From contig AFXB01000010.1 in NCBI GenBank assembly GCA_000238815.2, positions 62,001-126,000 on the forward strand: DNA of 64,000 bases. The letters run 5' to 3'. Below are positions 51,279 to 61,227 of the stretch, one piece after another. How positions within the stretch are numbered: position 1 is the stretch's first letter; every line of letters begins with the position of its first letter. The notes beneath the pieces were generated by a model, which was given only the letters and a program-made list of their open reading frames with translations, was not told the DNA's origin and made no database searches. This DNA is from SAR116 cluster alpha proteobacterium HIMB100 (GTDB lineage: Bacteria > Pseudomonadota > Alphaproteobacteria > Puniceispirillales > Puniceispirillaceae). Made by a program: the position numbers and the translations under genes.

Positions 51279-53261
51279 ATGTCAGCCTTTCCCACACAGC
51301 CTATGGCGAACGCAATTCGGGTTCTTGCGATGGACGCCGTCCAGGCCGCAAATTCAGGGCACCCCGGCATGCCAATGGGCTGCGCTGAGGCAGCAACTGT
51401 GCTGTTTACACGCCATCTGAAATTTGACCCTACCCAACCAAACTGGGCAGACCGGGACAGGTTTGTGTTGTCTGCCGGGCATGGCTCTATGCTGATTTAT
51501 GCGCTGTTGTACCTGACCGGATATCAGGACATGACGATCGATGCGATCAAGAATTTCCGCCAGCTGGGCAGCCCGACAGCAGGTCACCCCGAATTTGGCC
51601 ATGCAGCTGGTATTGAAACCACGACTGGTCCGCTTGGTCAGGGGATTGCCAATGCGGTGGGCATGGCGATGGCTGAACGGCATCTGGCAGCCAAATATGG
51701 GGATGAGCTTGTCAATCATCATACTTATGTGATTGCCGGGGATGGCTGTCTGATGGAAGGGATAAGCCATGAAGCCATATCACTTGCAGGGCATTTGAAG
51801 CTGAATAAGCTGATCGTCCTGTTTGATGATAACGGCATTTCGATTGACGGCAGTACAGATATCACCGTGTCTGATGATATTACAGGCCGGTTTGAAGCCA
51901 GTCAGTGGCATGTATTATCCTGCGACGGGCATGATATGGCCGCAGTTGACGCCGCCCTGACTGAAGCAAAGACAAGCACTGACAAGCCTGTTCTGATCCG
52001 GTGCAAAACCACAATCGGCAAAGGGTCTGCCAAAGTCGGCGGCACATCAAAAGCACATGGCGCTCCCCTTGGGGATGAGGAAATTGCGGCCGTCCGCGAG
52101 GCATTGGGCTGGACCGCACCTGCCTTTGTCATCCCTGATGAGATTCTGGCAGACTGGCGCGCTGCTGGCACCAGAGGCGAGCGCGTGCGCACCAGCTGGC
52201 AGGCCCGGTTGGACGCTGCAGAGGTAAAGGACCAGTTCAAAGCTGACCTAAGCGGCAATGTACAGAACGCAGCCATGACCGCCATCACGGCCTTTAAAGA
52301 CCAGCTGCGCGAAACACCACAGAAAGTCGCCACCCGGGTTGCCAGCCAAAAAACAATCGAGGCGCTATTCGATCACGTTCCTTCATTATTTGGCGGTTCT
52401 GCTGACCTTACCGGGTCAAATAACACCAAAGTCGGCGGCCACAATATTTTCTCTGCTGAAACCCCGGCCGGAAGCTATGTGCATTACGGCGTGCGTGAAC
52501 ATGGTATGGCCGCAGCAATGAATGGTGTCGCCTTGCATGGCGGGTTAATCCCCTTTGGCGGCACCTTTTTGGTTTTTACTGATTATTGCCGCCCCTCCAT
52601 CCGCCTGTCTGCGTTAATGGGCCAGCGGGTGATTTATGTAATGACACATGACAGTATCGGTTTGGGTGAAGATGGACCAACCCATCAGCCGGTTGAGCAT
52701 CTGGCCGCCCTGCGCGCGATCCCCAACCTGAATATATTCCGCCCAGCTGACATTGTTGAAACAGCTGAAGCCTGGCAGATCGCGCTTGCCAGCGAAACCA
52801 CACCTACTGTTCTGGCGCTCAGCCGTCAGGGACTGCCGCAACTCCGTTTGGGTGATGCCATTGCAGACAATAAATCGGTCCGTGGTGGCTATATCTTGAC
52901 CGAAGCCTCAGCAACACCCCAGGTGACGTTGCTGGCCAGTGGCTCAGAAGTCAGCCTTGCAGATGAAGCGAGGACAGAGCTTGAGGCAGCGGGCACGCCG
53001 ACTCGCCTTGTGTCTGTGCCCTGCCTTGATGTTCTGCTGGCACAGGATGAAGCCTATAAAACAGAATTGCTTGGACCGTCTGAGGCGGTTGTGGTTGTTG
53101 AAGCCGGGCTGGAAATGGGCTGGGCAGCCCTGACCGGCAGCAAGGCTGCGTTCGTGGGCATGACCGGATTTGGCGCATCCGCACCCGCACCCGCACTGTA
53201 TCAGCATTTCGGCATTACTGCCGCGGCCGTTATCAGCGCAGCGCAACAGCAATTGGCCTAA
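51279..53261 (+). CDS. tkt: transketolase (Tkt)
   Basis: Transketolase moves two-carbon units between sugar phosphates in the pentose phosphate pathway, using thiamine diphosphate. The ATG at 51279 with AAGGA just upstream was chosen; the open frame extends 44 codons further with no family similarity. The 660-residue protein has [18 protein letters not shown] at the N-terminus, [21 protein letters not shown], the ThDP motif [13 protein letters not shown] and [14 protein letters not shown] in the middle domain. It lies 41 bases before gap, so the two probably share a transcript. Confidence 0.95.
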   Translation: MSAFPTQPMANAIRVLAMDAVQAANSGHPGMPMGCAEAATVLFTRHLKFDPTQPNWADRDRFVLSAGHGSMLIYALLYLTGYQDMTIDAIKNFRQLGSPTAGHPEFGHAAGIETTTGPLGQGIANAVGMAMAERHLAAKYGDELVNHHTYVIAGDGCLMEGISHEAISLAGHLKLNKLIVLFDDNGISIDGSTDITVSDDITGRFEASQWHVLSCDGHDMAAVDAALTEAKTSTDKPVLIRCKTTIGKGSAKVGGTSKAHGAPLGDEEIAAVREALGWTAPAFVIPDEILADWRAAGTRGERVRTSWQARLDAAEVKDQFKADLSGNVQNAAMTAITAFKDQLRETPQKVATRVASQKTIEALFDHVPSLFGGSADLTGSNNTKVGGHNIFSAETPAGSYVHYGVREHGMAAAMNGVALHGGLIPFGGTFLVFTDYCRPSIRLSALMGQRVIYVMTHDSIGLGEDGPTHQPVEHLAALRAIPNLNIFRPADIVETAEAWQIALASETTPTVLALSRQGLPQLRLGDAIADNKSVRGGYILTEASATPQVTLLASGSEVSLADEARTELEAAGTPTRLVSVPCLDVLLAQDEAYKTELLGPSEAVVVVEAGLEMGWAALTGSKAAFVGMTGFGASAPAPALYQHFGITAAAVISAAQQQLA

Positions 53262-53302
53262 ATTTCTGCCAGCTTGATGACCACGACAGGAGAAAATAAC
53301 GA

Positions 53303-54316
53303 ATGCCAACACGTATCGCGATTAATGGCTTTGGCCGGATTGGCCGTCTTGTCCTCCGCTCGCTGATTGAATCAGGACGAGAGGATATTGAGGTTGTTTC
53401 GGTAAATTCCCCAGGGGCACCAGAAGTGATGGCCCACCTGCTGGAGTTTGATTCAACCCACGGCCATTTTGATCACAACATCACATTTGGCGAAGATTGG
53501 ATGGATGCAGGTAAAGGCAAAATGACCATCACGCATGAACGTGACCCCGCTTTATTGCCGCATGGTGCCCATGACATCGATATCGTGCTGGAATGCTCGG
53601 GCAAATTTAACAGCCGCGACAAATCCTCAGCTCACCTGTCTGCCGGCGCAAAAAAAGTGCTGATTTCCGCACCGGCATCTGCTGCGGATTTTACCATTGT
53701 CTATGGGGTTAATCATGACAAGCTGAGAGACGAGCATATGATCGTCTCTAATGCATCCTGCACCACCAACTGCCTTGCCCCCATGGCAAAAGTGATGAAT
53801 GACACATTTGGTCTGATCTCTGGCAATATGACCACCATCCATGCGTATACAGGTGACCAAAATATTCTTGATAATTCACACAAAGATTTACGACGGGCCC
53901 GTTCTGGTGCCCGGTCGATTGTGCCAACCACCACTGGTGCAGCACGTGCGGTTGGTCTTGTGCTTCCTGAGCTGGACGGCCGTCTGGATGGCTCAGCTGT
54001 GCGGGTGCCAACAGATAATGTATCAGTCGTTGACCTGCATTTCTACGCAAAACAGACTTGCGATATTACAGCTGTCAACCAAGCGCTGAGCGATGCTGCA
54101 CATGGTCCGATGAAGGGTGTATTGGATGTGAACACACTGCCGCTGGTGTCTGTTGATTTCAATCATAACCGCCATTCTTGTGTGGCAGATCTTACCCAAA
54201 CGCAGGTTCAGGACGGCCGGTTTGTGCGCATCATGGGCTGGTATGACAATGAATGGGGCTTTGCCAACCGGATGCTGGATACCGCGGTTTACATGCATCA
54301 CTTAGCGCAAGGATAA
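53303..54316 (+). CDS. gap: glyceraldehyde-3-phosphate dehydrogenase, NADP-type residues
   Basis: This 337-residue phosphorylating GAPDH has the catalytic block SNASCTTNCLAP (Cys153) with His180. Two residues that normally fix NAD use are changed. The Asp after the second strand of NAD-specific enzymes (VAINDL) is Ser36 here (VSVNSPG). The Leu-Pro pair of LPHKDLRRAR is Asn191-Ser192, a Ser also found in the chloroplast NADP enzymes (Ala-Ser). Both changes are known to relax or switch the enzyme toward NADP. It lies after tkt, an arrangement seen in Calvin-cycle and pentose-phosphate clusters. Coenzyme use is a prediction. Confidence 0.93.
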   Translation: MPTRIAINGFGRIGRLVLRSLIESGREDIEVVSVNSPGAPEVMAHLLEFDSTHGHFDHNITFGEDWMDAGKGKMTITHERDPALLPHGAHDIDIVLECSGKFNSRDKSSAHLSAGAKKVLISAPASAADFTIVYGVNHDKLRDEHMIVSNASCTTNCLAPMAKVMNDTFGLISGNMTTIHAYTGDQNILDNSHKDLRRARSGARSIVPTTTGAARAVGLVLPELDGRLDGSAVRVPTDNVSVVDLHFYAKQTCDITAVNQALSDAAHGPMKGVLDVNTLPLVSVDFNHNRHSCVADLTQTQVQDGRFVRIMGWYDNEWGFANRMLDTAVYMHHLAQG

Positions 54317-54377
54317 CACAGCTTTCTGTCTGGTGCTTGCCAGCATGTCAGCTTCGGTGCTAGAACACGCCACAACC

Positions 54378-54411
54378 AAAGTGCCGCTCGGCCTTTATCA
54401 CAGGCACTTTT
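54378..54411 (+). terminator. possible weak terminator between gap and efp
   Basis: AAAGTGCC and GGCACTTT form an 8-bp stem around a 17-base loop followed by TGCTGC. The loop is large and the T-run short. It may instead be a leader stem-loop of efp. Confidence 0.35.
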
Positions 54412-54441
54412 GCTGCGTGCTGTTTACCAAAAGAGGATGAG

Positions 54442-55008
54442 ATGAAATTAAACGGAAACGCCATCCGCCCCGGCAATGTCATTGAACATAAGGCCCGCTT
54501 ATGGGTTGCTGTCAAAATCAGCCATGTCAAACCAGGAAAGGGCGGGGCCTTTGCTCAGGTTGAGTTGCGCGATATTCGCGACGGCACGAAGTTGAATGAA
54601 CGGTTCCGCGCCACTGAATCTGTGGAACGCGTCATTCTGGACGAAGCCGAATGCACCTATCTGTACGCTGAAGGCGAGCAGCATATTTTTATGCATGGCG
54701 AGACCTATGAGCAGTTCACCATCTCAGAGAGCATGATCGGAGAACAGGCCGCCTTTTTGCAAGATGGTATGACCGTCACCTTAATGAGCCATGAAGGTGA
54801 GCCGATTTCGGTAACCTTGCCTGAACAGGTTGTAGTTACTGTTGTCGAAGCTGATGCTGTAGTCAAAGGCCAGACCGCCTCTTCTTCATATAAACCGGCC
54901 GTGGTTGATAACGGCATGCGGGTGATGGTTCCACCGCATATTGAAACCGGCACACGCATCGTCGTGAAAACCGAAGATTCAACTTATGTTGAACGTGCAA
55001 AGGACTGA
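54442..55008 (+). CDS. efp: translation elongation factor P (EF-P)
   Basis: EF-P rescues ribosomes stalled at polyproline stretches. The 188-residue protein has the three-domain layout: KOW-like domain I with the modified-loop sequence PGKGGAFAQ (Lys33 aligns with the lysine that EpmA modifies), and two OB folds. The start has AAGAGG upstream. It is followed at eight bases by suhB. Confidence 0.96.
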   Translation: MKLNGNAIRPGNVIEHKARLWVAVKISHVKPGKGGAFAQVELRDIRDGTKLNERFRATESVERVILDEAECTYLYAEGEQHIFMHGETYEQFTISESMIGEQAAFLQDGMTVTLMSHEGEPISVTLPEQVVVTVVEADAVVKGQTASSSYKPAVVDNGMRVMVPPHIETGTRIVVKTEDSTYVERAKD

Positions 55009-55016
55009 GGTGTTTG

Positions 55017-55838
55017 ATGGCGGGACGTTCGGCTCTGATCAATGTCATGTACAAAGCATCAATCGCTGCATCAAAGCGAATGATGCGGGATTTCGGCGAG
55101 ATTGAAAACCTTCAGGTCACCCGCAAGGGCACAGCAGATTTTGTCAGCCAGGCTGATATTTCAGCTGAGCGGACCATTCAGGCTGAATTGTCAAAGGCCC
55201 GGCCGGATTGGGGCTTTATTATGGAAGAAGGCGGCCGGATCGAAGCCGCTGATAAAGATACCCCGTCATGGATTGTTGACCCGATAGACGGCACCACCAA
55301 TTTTCTGCATGGCATCCCGCATTTCGCCATTTCCATTGCGGTTATGGATAAGGGCAAAATCACTGCGGGCACCATTTATGATCCGGCCCGTAATGAATTT
55401 TACTTTGCGGAAACAGGCTCTGGGGCGTTTTTGAACGACCGCCGCATCCGCGTATCCGGGCGCCGCAAAATGTCTGATTGTCTGTTCGCCACCGGCATTC
55501 CGTTTCTGGGCCGGGGCACAGAAGAAACAGACAAGCTGTTTCTGGCGGAATTGAAAACGGTAATGCAGGCCTCGTCAGGCGTGCGCCGGTTCGGGGCCGC
55601 CGCGCTTGACCTCGCTTTTGTTGCAGCAGGGCGTTATGACGGCTTCTGGGAACGTGGCCTTAACCTGTGGGACATCGCCGCCGGCTACTTGCTGGTGAAA
55701 GAAGCGGGCGGATTTGTCTCAGACTTCGCCTCTCGTGACCAGTCTCTGAGCTCAGGGGATATTGTGGCTGCGAACAGTGCCATGCATGTGCCGCTTCTCA
55801 AACATCTGCGTGAGGCCAAAGCCAGCTTAAACGGCTGA
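55017..55838 (+). CDS. suhB: inositol monophosphatase family protein (SuhB)
   Basis: SuhB-family enzymes hydrolyse inositol-1-phosphate and, in E. coli, also act in rRNA antitermination. The 273-residue protein has the metal-binding blocks IMEEGG, DPIDGTTNFLHG and ERGLNLWDIAAGYLLVKEAGG. The ATG at 55017 was preferred over TTG at 55014; AGGTG lies 7 bases upstream. The efp stop is 8 bases before it. Whether it acts on inositol or has another role cannot be read from the sequence. Confidence 0.92.
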   Translation: MAGRSALINVMYKASIAASKRMMRDFGEIENLQVTRKGTADFVSQADISAERTIQAELSKARPDWGFIMEEGGRIEAADKDTPSWIVDPIDGTTNFLHGIPHFAISIAVMDKGKITAGTIYDPARNEFYFAETGSGAFLNDRRIRVSGRRKMSDCLFATGIPFLGRGTEETDKLFLAELKTVMQASSGVRRFGAAALDLAFVAAGRYDGFWERGLNLWDIAAGYLLVKEAGGFVSDFASRDQSLSSGDIVAANSAMHVPLLKHLREAKASLNG

Positions 55839-56002
55839 TATGGCAGCTTCGATTTTCTGCACCTGACGGGTTTTTCTGCTCATCTGCCTTAACCGGCCTC
55901 ATGTTCACAGTCTTGCCATAATTGAACGCCACGCTTACCATCAGGTACAATGTGGTGTGCTGTTACGAACAGCACCGAAAGAAGCTAGGGGCCGGAACGG
56001 TT

Positions 56003-57049
56003 ATGAAAGCACGAATGACAGACCCCCGCAGCTATATGCTGCGTATGGCGGTCATCCTATTGGTCACCTTTATCATCATCAGCTTACTATTTGGCCAACT
56101 GGCACAGGCCTTTGCTGGTAATTTTGCCCTGAACAGCGTCATTGTCGCCACTGCGCTTATCGGCGTTGCCTTTATTTTCCGGCAGACCTGGCGGCTTGTC
56201 CCTGAAGCCAAATGGTTGAGCGAAATTCAAAAAACCAATACCATCAGCCGGTCGGCCCCGCGCCCTGTTTTGCTGGCCACTGTTCATGTGATGCTGTCTG
56301 ATGCCAGCGAGGAAGGCCAGCTCTCTGCCTTGTCTTTGCGCTCGGTTCTGGACGGCGTTGCCGCCCGCCTGGATGAAGCCCGTGAAATATCTCGCTATTT
56401 TATTGGATTGCTGGTCTTTCTGGGCCTTCTGGGGACCTTTTGGGGGTTGCTGCAGACGATTGGCTCAGTCGGTCAGGTTGTGGGTGGCCTTGATCTGAAC
56501 AGCACTGATTTTGACTCGATGATGAGCCAGTTGCGCAACGGGCTTGATGCACCGCTCTCTGGCATGGCAACGGCGTTCTCCTCCTCTCTGTTCGGTCTTG
56601 GTGCCAGCCTCGTTCTCGGCTTTCTTGACCTGCAATTAGGTCAGGCGATGGGCCGGTTTTTCAATGAGGTAGAAGACTGGCTGTCTGCTTTTGCCAGATT
56701 CAGTGATATGTCCGCCAGCCCCGCTGACCCCGGCCGCCAGGCGATGGCACAGGGGCTGAGCGAGGAAGGTGCACGGGCGATGATCTCGCTTGCTGCGGCA
56801 ATTGAAGCGGCACAACGGGACCGGACTGAACAGACACGCCAGATCACGGCCATGAACACCACATTATCACTGCTGGGCGAGCAGATGGCAGATGACAGAC
56901 GCCTGCGTGAACAGTTGGCCCAGCTGAATGTCCATATCCAGCAGCTGACCTCATCTCTGGATGAAAAAGCGCGGGTTCAGCAGGAATCAACGGCTGCAGA
57001 ATTACGCGCCTTATCCGCAGCCATTGTTAAACTGGCGGGCAAGACATAA
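56003..57049 (+). CDS. MotA/TolQ/ExbB-like proton channel protein
   Basis: This 348-residue membrane protein (ATG 56003; frame open to 55922) belongs to the MotA/TolQ/ExbB superfamily. Four hydrophobic segments occur: residues about 13-31, 38-60, 132-158 (IGLLVFLGLLGTFWGLLQTIG) and 190-215 (MATAFSSSLFGLGASLVLGFLDLQ). The last two carry the family channel signature. The C-terminal third is a coiled coil rich in Glu, Arg and Gln. With the next gene it resembles a stator-like ion-driven complex. It is not part of a flagellar cluster here. Confidence 0.82.
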   Translation: MKARMTDPRSYMLRMAVILLVTFIIISLLFGQLAQAFAGNFALNSVIVATALIGVAFIFRQTWRLVPEAKWLSEIQKTNTISRSAPRPVLLATVHVMLSDASEEGQLSALSLRSVLDGVAARLDEAREISRYFIGLLVFLGLLGTFWGLLQTIGSVGQVVGGLDLNSTDFDSMMSQLRNGLDAPLSGMATAFSSSLFGLGASLVLGFLDLQLGQAMGRFFNEVEDWLSAFARFSDMSASPADPGRQAMAQGLSEEGARAMISLAAAIEAAQRDRTEQTRQITAMNTTLSLLGEQMADDRRLREQLAQLNVHIQQLTSSLDEKARVQQESTAAELRALSAAIVKLAGKT

Positions 57050-57088
57050 CCGTCAAAACGCCACCCGCCTGCAGGAGAACTGATAAAG

Positions 57089-58360
57089 ATGGCCCTTTCG
57101 CGTCTAGGTAACCGAACCCGACCAGGTGATTTCACCTGGCCCGGATTTGTTGATGCGCTGGCCAGCCTGTTAATGGTGTTCGTCTTTGTGCTGATGGTGT
57201 TTGTGCTGATTCAGGCCAATCTGGCTTACCGGCTGTCTGGACAGGATGAAAGCCTGAATGCGTTGCGCGAAGAGCTGGCCATGCTCGGAGATTTGCTGTC
57301 TCTTGAGCGAGAAGCCGGGGCGGTTTTGTCAGCTGATCTGGCCAGAACGCAGGCACAGCTCGAAATGGCCGAAAATCAGAACAGCGTACTGTCAGCCCAG
57401 CTTGAGGCGCTGACCGCCCAGCTCACAGACGAAAAAACACGCTCGGTTACCTTACAAAATGCGCTGACAGAAGCACGGTTCCGGCTGGATGCACAAGGTC
57501 AGGAACTGGCCAGCCTGTCGGCAAGCCTTGACCAGCAGACCCAGACACTCGAAGAGGCAGAAGCCCTGATCGCGGCCCAGTCCCAGTCATTGCAGGACCA
57601 GGCTGAAACCCTGAAAACACAGCAAGCCACCTTAGCCGAGCAGAACAGCCGCCTCGCCGGGCTGACCACCAGCCTGACGGATCGCACCAGCCAGCTTGAG
57701 GCTGAACAGAAACTGTCTGAAGAAGCCCGCCTTGAGGTGGAACGGCTGACCATGGCGATGCAGTCTCTGCGCTCAGAATTGGCCCGCCTGCGCACCCTGC
57801 TGGCTGAAAAACAAGAGCAAGCCGAAAAAGATAAAATCGCGATCGCCAATCTGGGCAAGGCGCTGAATAATGCTCTGGCCAACAAGGTGCAGGAATTGCA
57901 ACGCTTCAGATCTGAATTTTTTGGCCGTCTGCGTACGATTTTGGAAGGCCGCAGTGACGTCAAAATTGTGGGGGACCGGTTTGTGTTCCAGTCCGAAGTA
58001 CTGTTTGCCCCGGGACAGGCCAGCATAAACCCTGACGGCCAAGCCCAGCTGGGCCAGATTGCAGATGCCATTATGCAGATTATCGAGGATATCCCGTCTG
58101 ATATCCCCTGGATTTTGCAGGTAGAAGGCCATACAGATGATGTCCCTGTCTCAGGCGTCTACGCCGATAATTGGGACTTATCGACAGAACGGGCTTTGTC
58201 TGTGGTCCGCTTTATGGTCCGCAAAGGCGTATCCTCAGAACGGCTGGCAGCGACAGGATATGGCGAATTCCAGCCAATCGCCCTGGGCAACACTGATGCT
58301 GATCGCCAGAAAAACAGGCGTATAGAACTGAAGCTGACACAAACTGTCCGCGCCGAATAA
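57089..58360 (+). CDS. MotB/OmpA-like peptidoglycan-binding partner with long coiled coil
   Basis: The 423-residue protein has an N-terminal transmembrane helix (WPGFVDALASLLMVFVFVLMVFVLIQ) with an Asp at the position of the proton-binding Asp of MotB, then about 220 residues of heptad coiled coil, and a C-terminal OmpA-like domain (VEGHTDDVPVSGVYADNWDLSTERAL with a GYGEFQPI tail). It follows the MotA-like gene by 39 bases with GGAG upstream. The long coiled coil would hold the peptidoglycan anchor far from the membrane. The pair is like ZorA/ZorB of the Zorya system in design but lacks its other genes. Confidence 0.82.
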   Translation: MALSRLGNRTRPGDFTWPGFVDALASLLMVFVFVLMVFVLIQANLAYRLSGQDESLNALREELAMLGDLLSLEREAGAVLSADLARTQAQLEMAENQNSVLSAQLEALTAQLTDEKTRSVTLQNALTEARFRLDAQGQELASLSASLDQQTQTLEEAEALIAAQSQSLQDQAETLKTQQATLAEQNSRLAGLTTSLTDRTSQLEAEQKLSEEARLEVERLTMAMQSLRSELARLRTLLAEKQEQAEKDKIAIANLGKALNNALANKVQELQRFRSEFFGRLRTILEGRSDVKIVGDRFVFQSEVLFAPGQASINPDGQAQLGQIADAIMQIIEDIPSDIPWILQVEGHTDDVPVSGVYADNWDLSTERALSVVRFMVRKGVSSERLAATGYGEFQPIALGNTDADRQKNRRIELKLTQTVRAE

Positions 58361-58461
58361 GGGTTTTTATTCGCCCCAGCTTTGCCACATTCTGCTCGAC
58401 CCAAAATATTAATTCACCTCACTCTTTTGGATAAGCCGAAAGCAGGGCAGGTGAAGATGAA

Positions 58462-59319
58462 ATGTATCATGCGCATTGGTGGCCTGCAGGGCTGTTGATC
58501 ATTGTTTTGCTGGGGTCCAGCAGTTGTCATTCAAACCACACCCCGTATGATCAGCTATGGCCGTCATCATTCAGCTCTCATGATCTTTTGTCTGATCCTG
58601 TTGATACAGACAGCAGCCAACATCCACGCTCTTCTTCGGCACAAGATCCGATCAACAGGCCGGCGCGTGAAGCCGGCATGGACATCACGGCTGTCGGGCC
58701 GGCACCACCTCTCCAGCCCACACCACGCCTGCCGCCATTGCCTGTTACCACGCATCTTTCGGTCTTCGCCTATCTCAGCCATCAAGGCGAGGTAACCACA
58801 GACCAGTTCACAAGTGAAGCCTTGCCCATTACGCCAGACAGGCCTGTGTTATTTACAGATGCTGATCAGCACGGTATCGGACTGGGCTTTGATATGGGGC
58901 TGACAGACCCCTACCTGCCGCTGACCGGAACTGCTGAATGGCCGCTGAACCTTCAGGCGCTTTGCCTTTGCACTGATCCAACCGGTCTTCAGACAACAAC
59001 AGATGCGCTGGCCAGACTGGATTTCACGACAGGCCGGTTTCGCCTGTCTGCCCAATTTAAAGGGCCGGTTTTACAATCAGCGGGAATTGATTTACCGCTG
59101 AACAGACCGAGCCTGATGGAACGGCAAAGCCAGCAGGCCACGGCAGAAATAAATCTTTCAACGCGTCCCCCCATACAGCAGGATGGTGACCTGTTGCTGT
59201 ATTTCAGCGGCAGAAACGTAAAACATATCGGCGGCCAGTTTACCTCGGCCTCTCCACAGTTAAGCCTGTCAGATATTCTGTTTGTGATGCAGTTTGTAAA
59301 TCACCCGACAAGCCCATAG
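58462..59319 (+). CDS. putative lipoprotein of unknown function
   Basis: The 285-residue product has an N-terminal hydrophobic segment ending at Cys22 in LLGSSSC, an imperfect lipobox, followed by a Ser/Pro-rich mature N-terminus. The remainder is predicted to be beta-rich (LPVTTHLSVFAYLSHQGEV, INLSTRPPIQQDGDLLLYF). I do not recognise a family. It lies 101 bases after the MotB-like gene in the same direction, with no terminator between, so it may belong to the same envelope system. Confidence 0.6.
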   Translation: MYHAHWWPAGLLIIVLLGSSSCHSNHTPYDQLWPSSFSSHDLLSDPVDTDSSQHPRSSSAQDPINRPAREAGMDITAVGPAPPLQPTPRLPPLPVTTHLSVFAYLSHQGEVTTDQFTSEALPITPDRPVLFTDADQHGIGLGFDMGLTDPYLPLTGTAEWPLNLQALCLCTDPTGLQTTTDALARLDFTTGRFRLSAQFKGPVLQSAGIDLPLNRPSLMERQSQQATAEINLSTRPPIQQDGDLLLYFSGRNVKHIGGQFTSASPQLSLSDILFVMQFVNHPTSP

Positions 59320-59328
59320 GCGAACAGG

Positions 59329-61092
59329 TCAGCCCAATTGGCGGGCAGCCAGTTCAGCATAAAGTTCAGACCCCGCCATAAGCTGGTCATGTGTGCCGGT
59401 GGCAACAAGGCGTCCGTCAGACATAACCAGGATCTTATCCGCATCCATGACAGTCGACAGGCGATGTGCAATGACCAGGCTGGTCCGCCCGATCATCAGC
59501 CTGGACAGCGCTTCTTGTATCGCGGCCTCTGACACAGAATCAAGCGCAGATGTCGCTTCATCTAGCAGCAATAAAGCCGGGTTACATAAAATCGCGCGGG
59601 CAATAGCGATCCGCTGTCTCTGCCCGCCTGATAAGCGCACGCCTTTTTCCCCCACCAGCGCATCATATCCGCCATCAAGCGCAGTGATGAAGTCATGTGC
59701 CGCAGCAGAGGCAGCGGCAGCCTCAATCTCTGCACGGCTGGCCTCAGGGCGGCCAAAAGCGATATTTTCGGCAATGGACAGGGAAAATAACGCCGGATCC
59801 TGGGGCACCAGCCCAATAAGACCGCGCAAATCAGAAAGGCGCATCTGTGCGATGTCCGTCCCGTTCAGGGTAATCAGGCCGTCCCGCAGCATGTAGAACC
59901 GCAACAACAGCTGAAACAAGGTGGTTTTACCTGCACCACTGGGGCCTACAATCGCGATTTTCTGCCCTGGCTCTGCGGTAAAACTAACCTCATCAAGAAC
60001 GGCCAAATCAGGGCGGCCGGGATAGGCAAAACCGGCCTTCTGGAACTCAACCTTCAGCCCCTTATCTGCGCTGACCGCTGGCATGTTTGTGTTGGCCTCA
60101 TCTGGTTGTGGGGCCACCGCCAAAAGCCCGGCAATACGGTCAGCTGCGCCGGCGGCCCGTTGCAGCTCACCGCCCAGCTCAGACAAATTACCTGTGGATG
60201 ACGCGACCAGAAATGCATAAAAAATAAATGAGGACAAATCGCCGGCAGAGATGTTCCCTGCTAAAAGATCGCGCCCGCCAATCCACAAAATCACCGCCAC
60301 ACCGGCAACCACCATGAAGAAAATAAACCCGGACAGGGCCGCCCGCAGACGCACCCGTGACAAAGCTGCCGCAAGGGCTTTGTTCAGGCGGAAATCAAAC
60401 CGGTCTTTCACCTGCGGACCTTGCGCAAAGGCCATTACTGTGCGGATGCCGCTCAGGGCTTCTTCTGCTTCTGCAGACACCTCGCCCAGCGCGTCCTGAG
60501 CAGCACGAGACGCGGTGCGCAACCGCCGGGCCAGCAAGACGAGCGGGACCACCACAACAGGCACCACCGCAGCCACTACCACCGACATTTTTGCAGAAGA
60601 CAACACCACCAGAACCAATCCGCCCACCAGCAGAATCAGATTCCGCACAGCCATTGATACAGTTGACGCCAGAACCGTCTGAACCACAGCAGTGTCAGCA
60701 TTCAACCGGGCCAGCACATCGCCTGTCTTGGCGGTTTCAAACCACTGCAACGGCAGCGACAGCACATGCGCGAACAAGGCTCTGCGGACCGCGGCCATGA
60801 CTTGTTCGGCAACATGATTTAAAATAGACATCCGCAGATAGCTGCCCACACCGATCAACAGCCCCAGTCCAATGGTAACGAAAACCGCCCTGTCCAACAG
60901 CGCAGGATCACCTGCGCCCAGCCCCTTATCAACCAGAAAGGCCAGCCCCCGCCCCAGCGAAAGCAGCACAATCGCCACCAGAATCAGAATCGCTGTGGCT
61001 ACCGCCACGCGCCCCCGCCACGGCCGGATATAGGGCCAGAACACAGACAAGGTAGACAGCGAATAAGCCTGTTTAGAAGCGGTATCTGACAT
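59329..61092 (-). CDS. ABC exporter, membrane and ATPase domains fused (MsbA-like)
   Basis: This 587-residue half-transporter (ATG 61092; frame open to 61134) has six membrane helices in the N-terminal 320 residues and a C-terminal ABC domain with Walker A GPSGAGKTT, signature LSGGQRQRIAIARA and Walker B LLLDEATSALD. The pattern matches the MsbA / multidrug or lipid exporter group. Substrate cannot be read from the sequence. It converges on the lipoprotein gene and is divergent from rpmE. Confidence 0.88.
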   Translation of the reverse strand: MSDTASKQAYSLSTLSVFWPYIRPWRGRVAVATAILILVAIVLLSLGRGLAFLVDKGLGAGDPALLDRAVFVTIGLGLLIGVGSYLRMSILNHVAEQVMAAVRRALFAHVLSLPLQWFETAKTGDVLARLNADTAVVQTVLASTVSMAVRNLILLVGGLVLVVLSSAKMSVVVAAVVPVVVVPLVLLARRLRTASRAAQDALGEVSAEAEEALSGIRTVMAFAQGPQVKDRFDFRLNKALAAALSRVRLRAALSGFIFFMVVAGVAVILWIGGRDLLAGNISAGDLSSFIFYAFLVASSTGNLSELGGELQRAAGAADRIAGLLAVAPQPDEANTNMPAVSADKGLKVEFQKAGFAYPGRPDLAVLDEVSFTAEPGQKIAIVGPSGAGKTTLFQLLLRFYMLRDGLITLNGTDIAQMRLSDLRGLIGLVPQDPALFSLSIAENIAFGRPEASRAEIEAAAASAAAHDFITALDGGYDALVGEKGVRLSGGQRQRIAIARAILCNPALLLLDEATSALDSVSEAAIQEALSRLMIGRTSLVIAHRLSTVMDADKILVMSDGRLVATGTHDQLMAGSELYAELAARQLG

Positions 61093-61128
61093 ACAACAAT
61101 CCAGGGAATGGTGACGATGCAAAAAAAC

Positions 61129-61157
61129 TTGCACAATTTACGCACTACGGGTATAAC
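61129..61157 (+). promoter_or_regulatory. sigma-70 promoter of rpmE
   Basis: TTGCAC (61129-61134) and TATAAC (61152-61157) are 17 bases apart. This predicts transcription from about 61164 and a 5' leader of about 64 bases before rpmE. Confidence 0.7.
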
Positions 61158-61227
61158 GCGGTCTGCATAAAGATACAAAACCGAAATGCGCCTGTTCGCG
61201 GGCAGCCCGGAAAAAAAGAGACAGATC

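Noticed and set aside
57499-58071. 190-codon open frame antisense to the MotB-like coiled coil
   Set aside because: A shadow of the coiled-coil codon pattern; Ser/Arg/Cys-rich with no ribosome binding site.
56003-58360. A complete Zorya defence system
   Set aside because: The pair has the ZorA/ZorB layout, but no ZorC, ZorD or ZorE gene is present and the neighbours are housekeeping genes.
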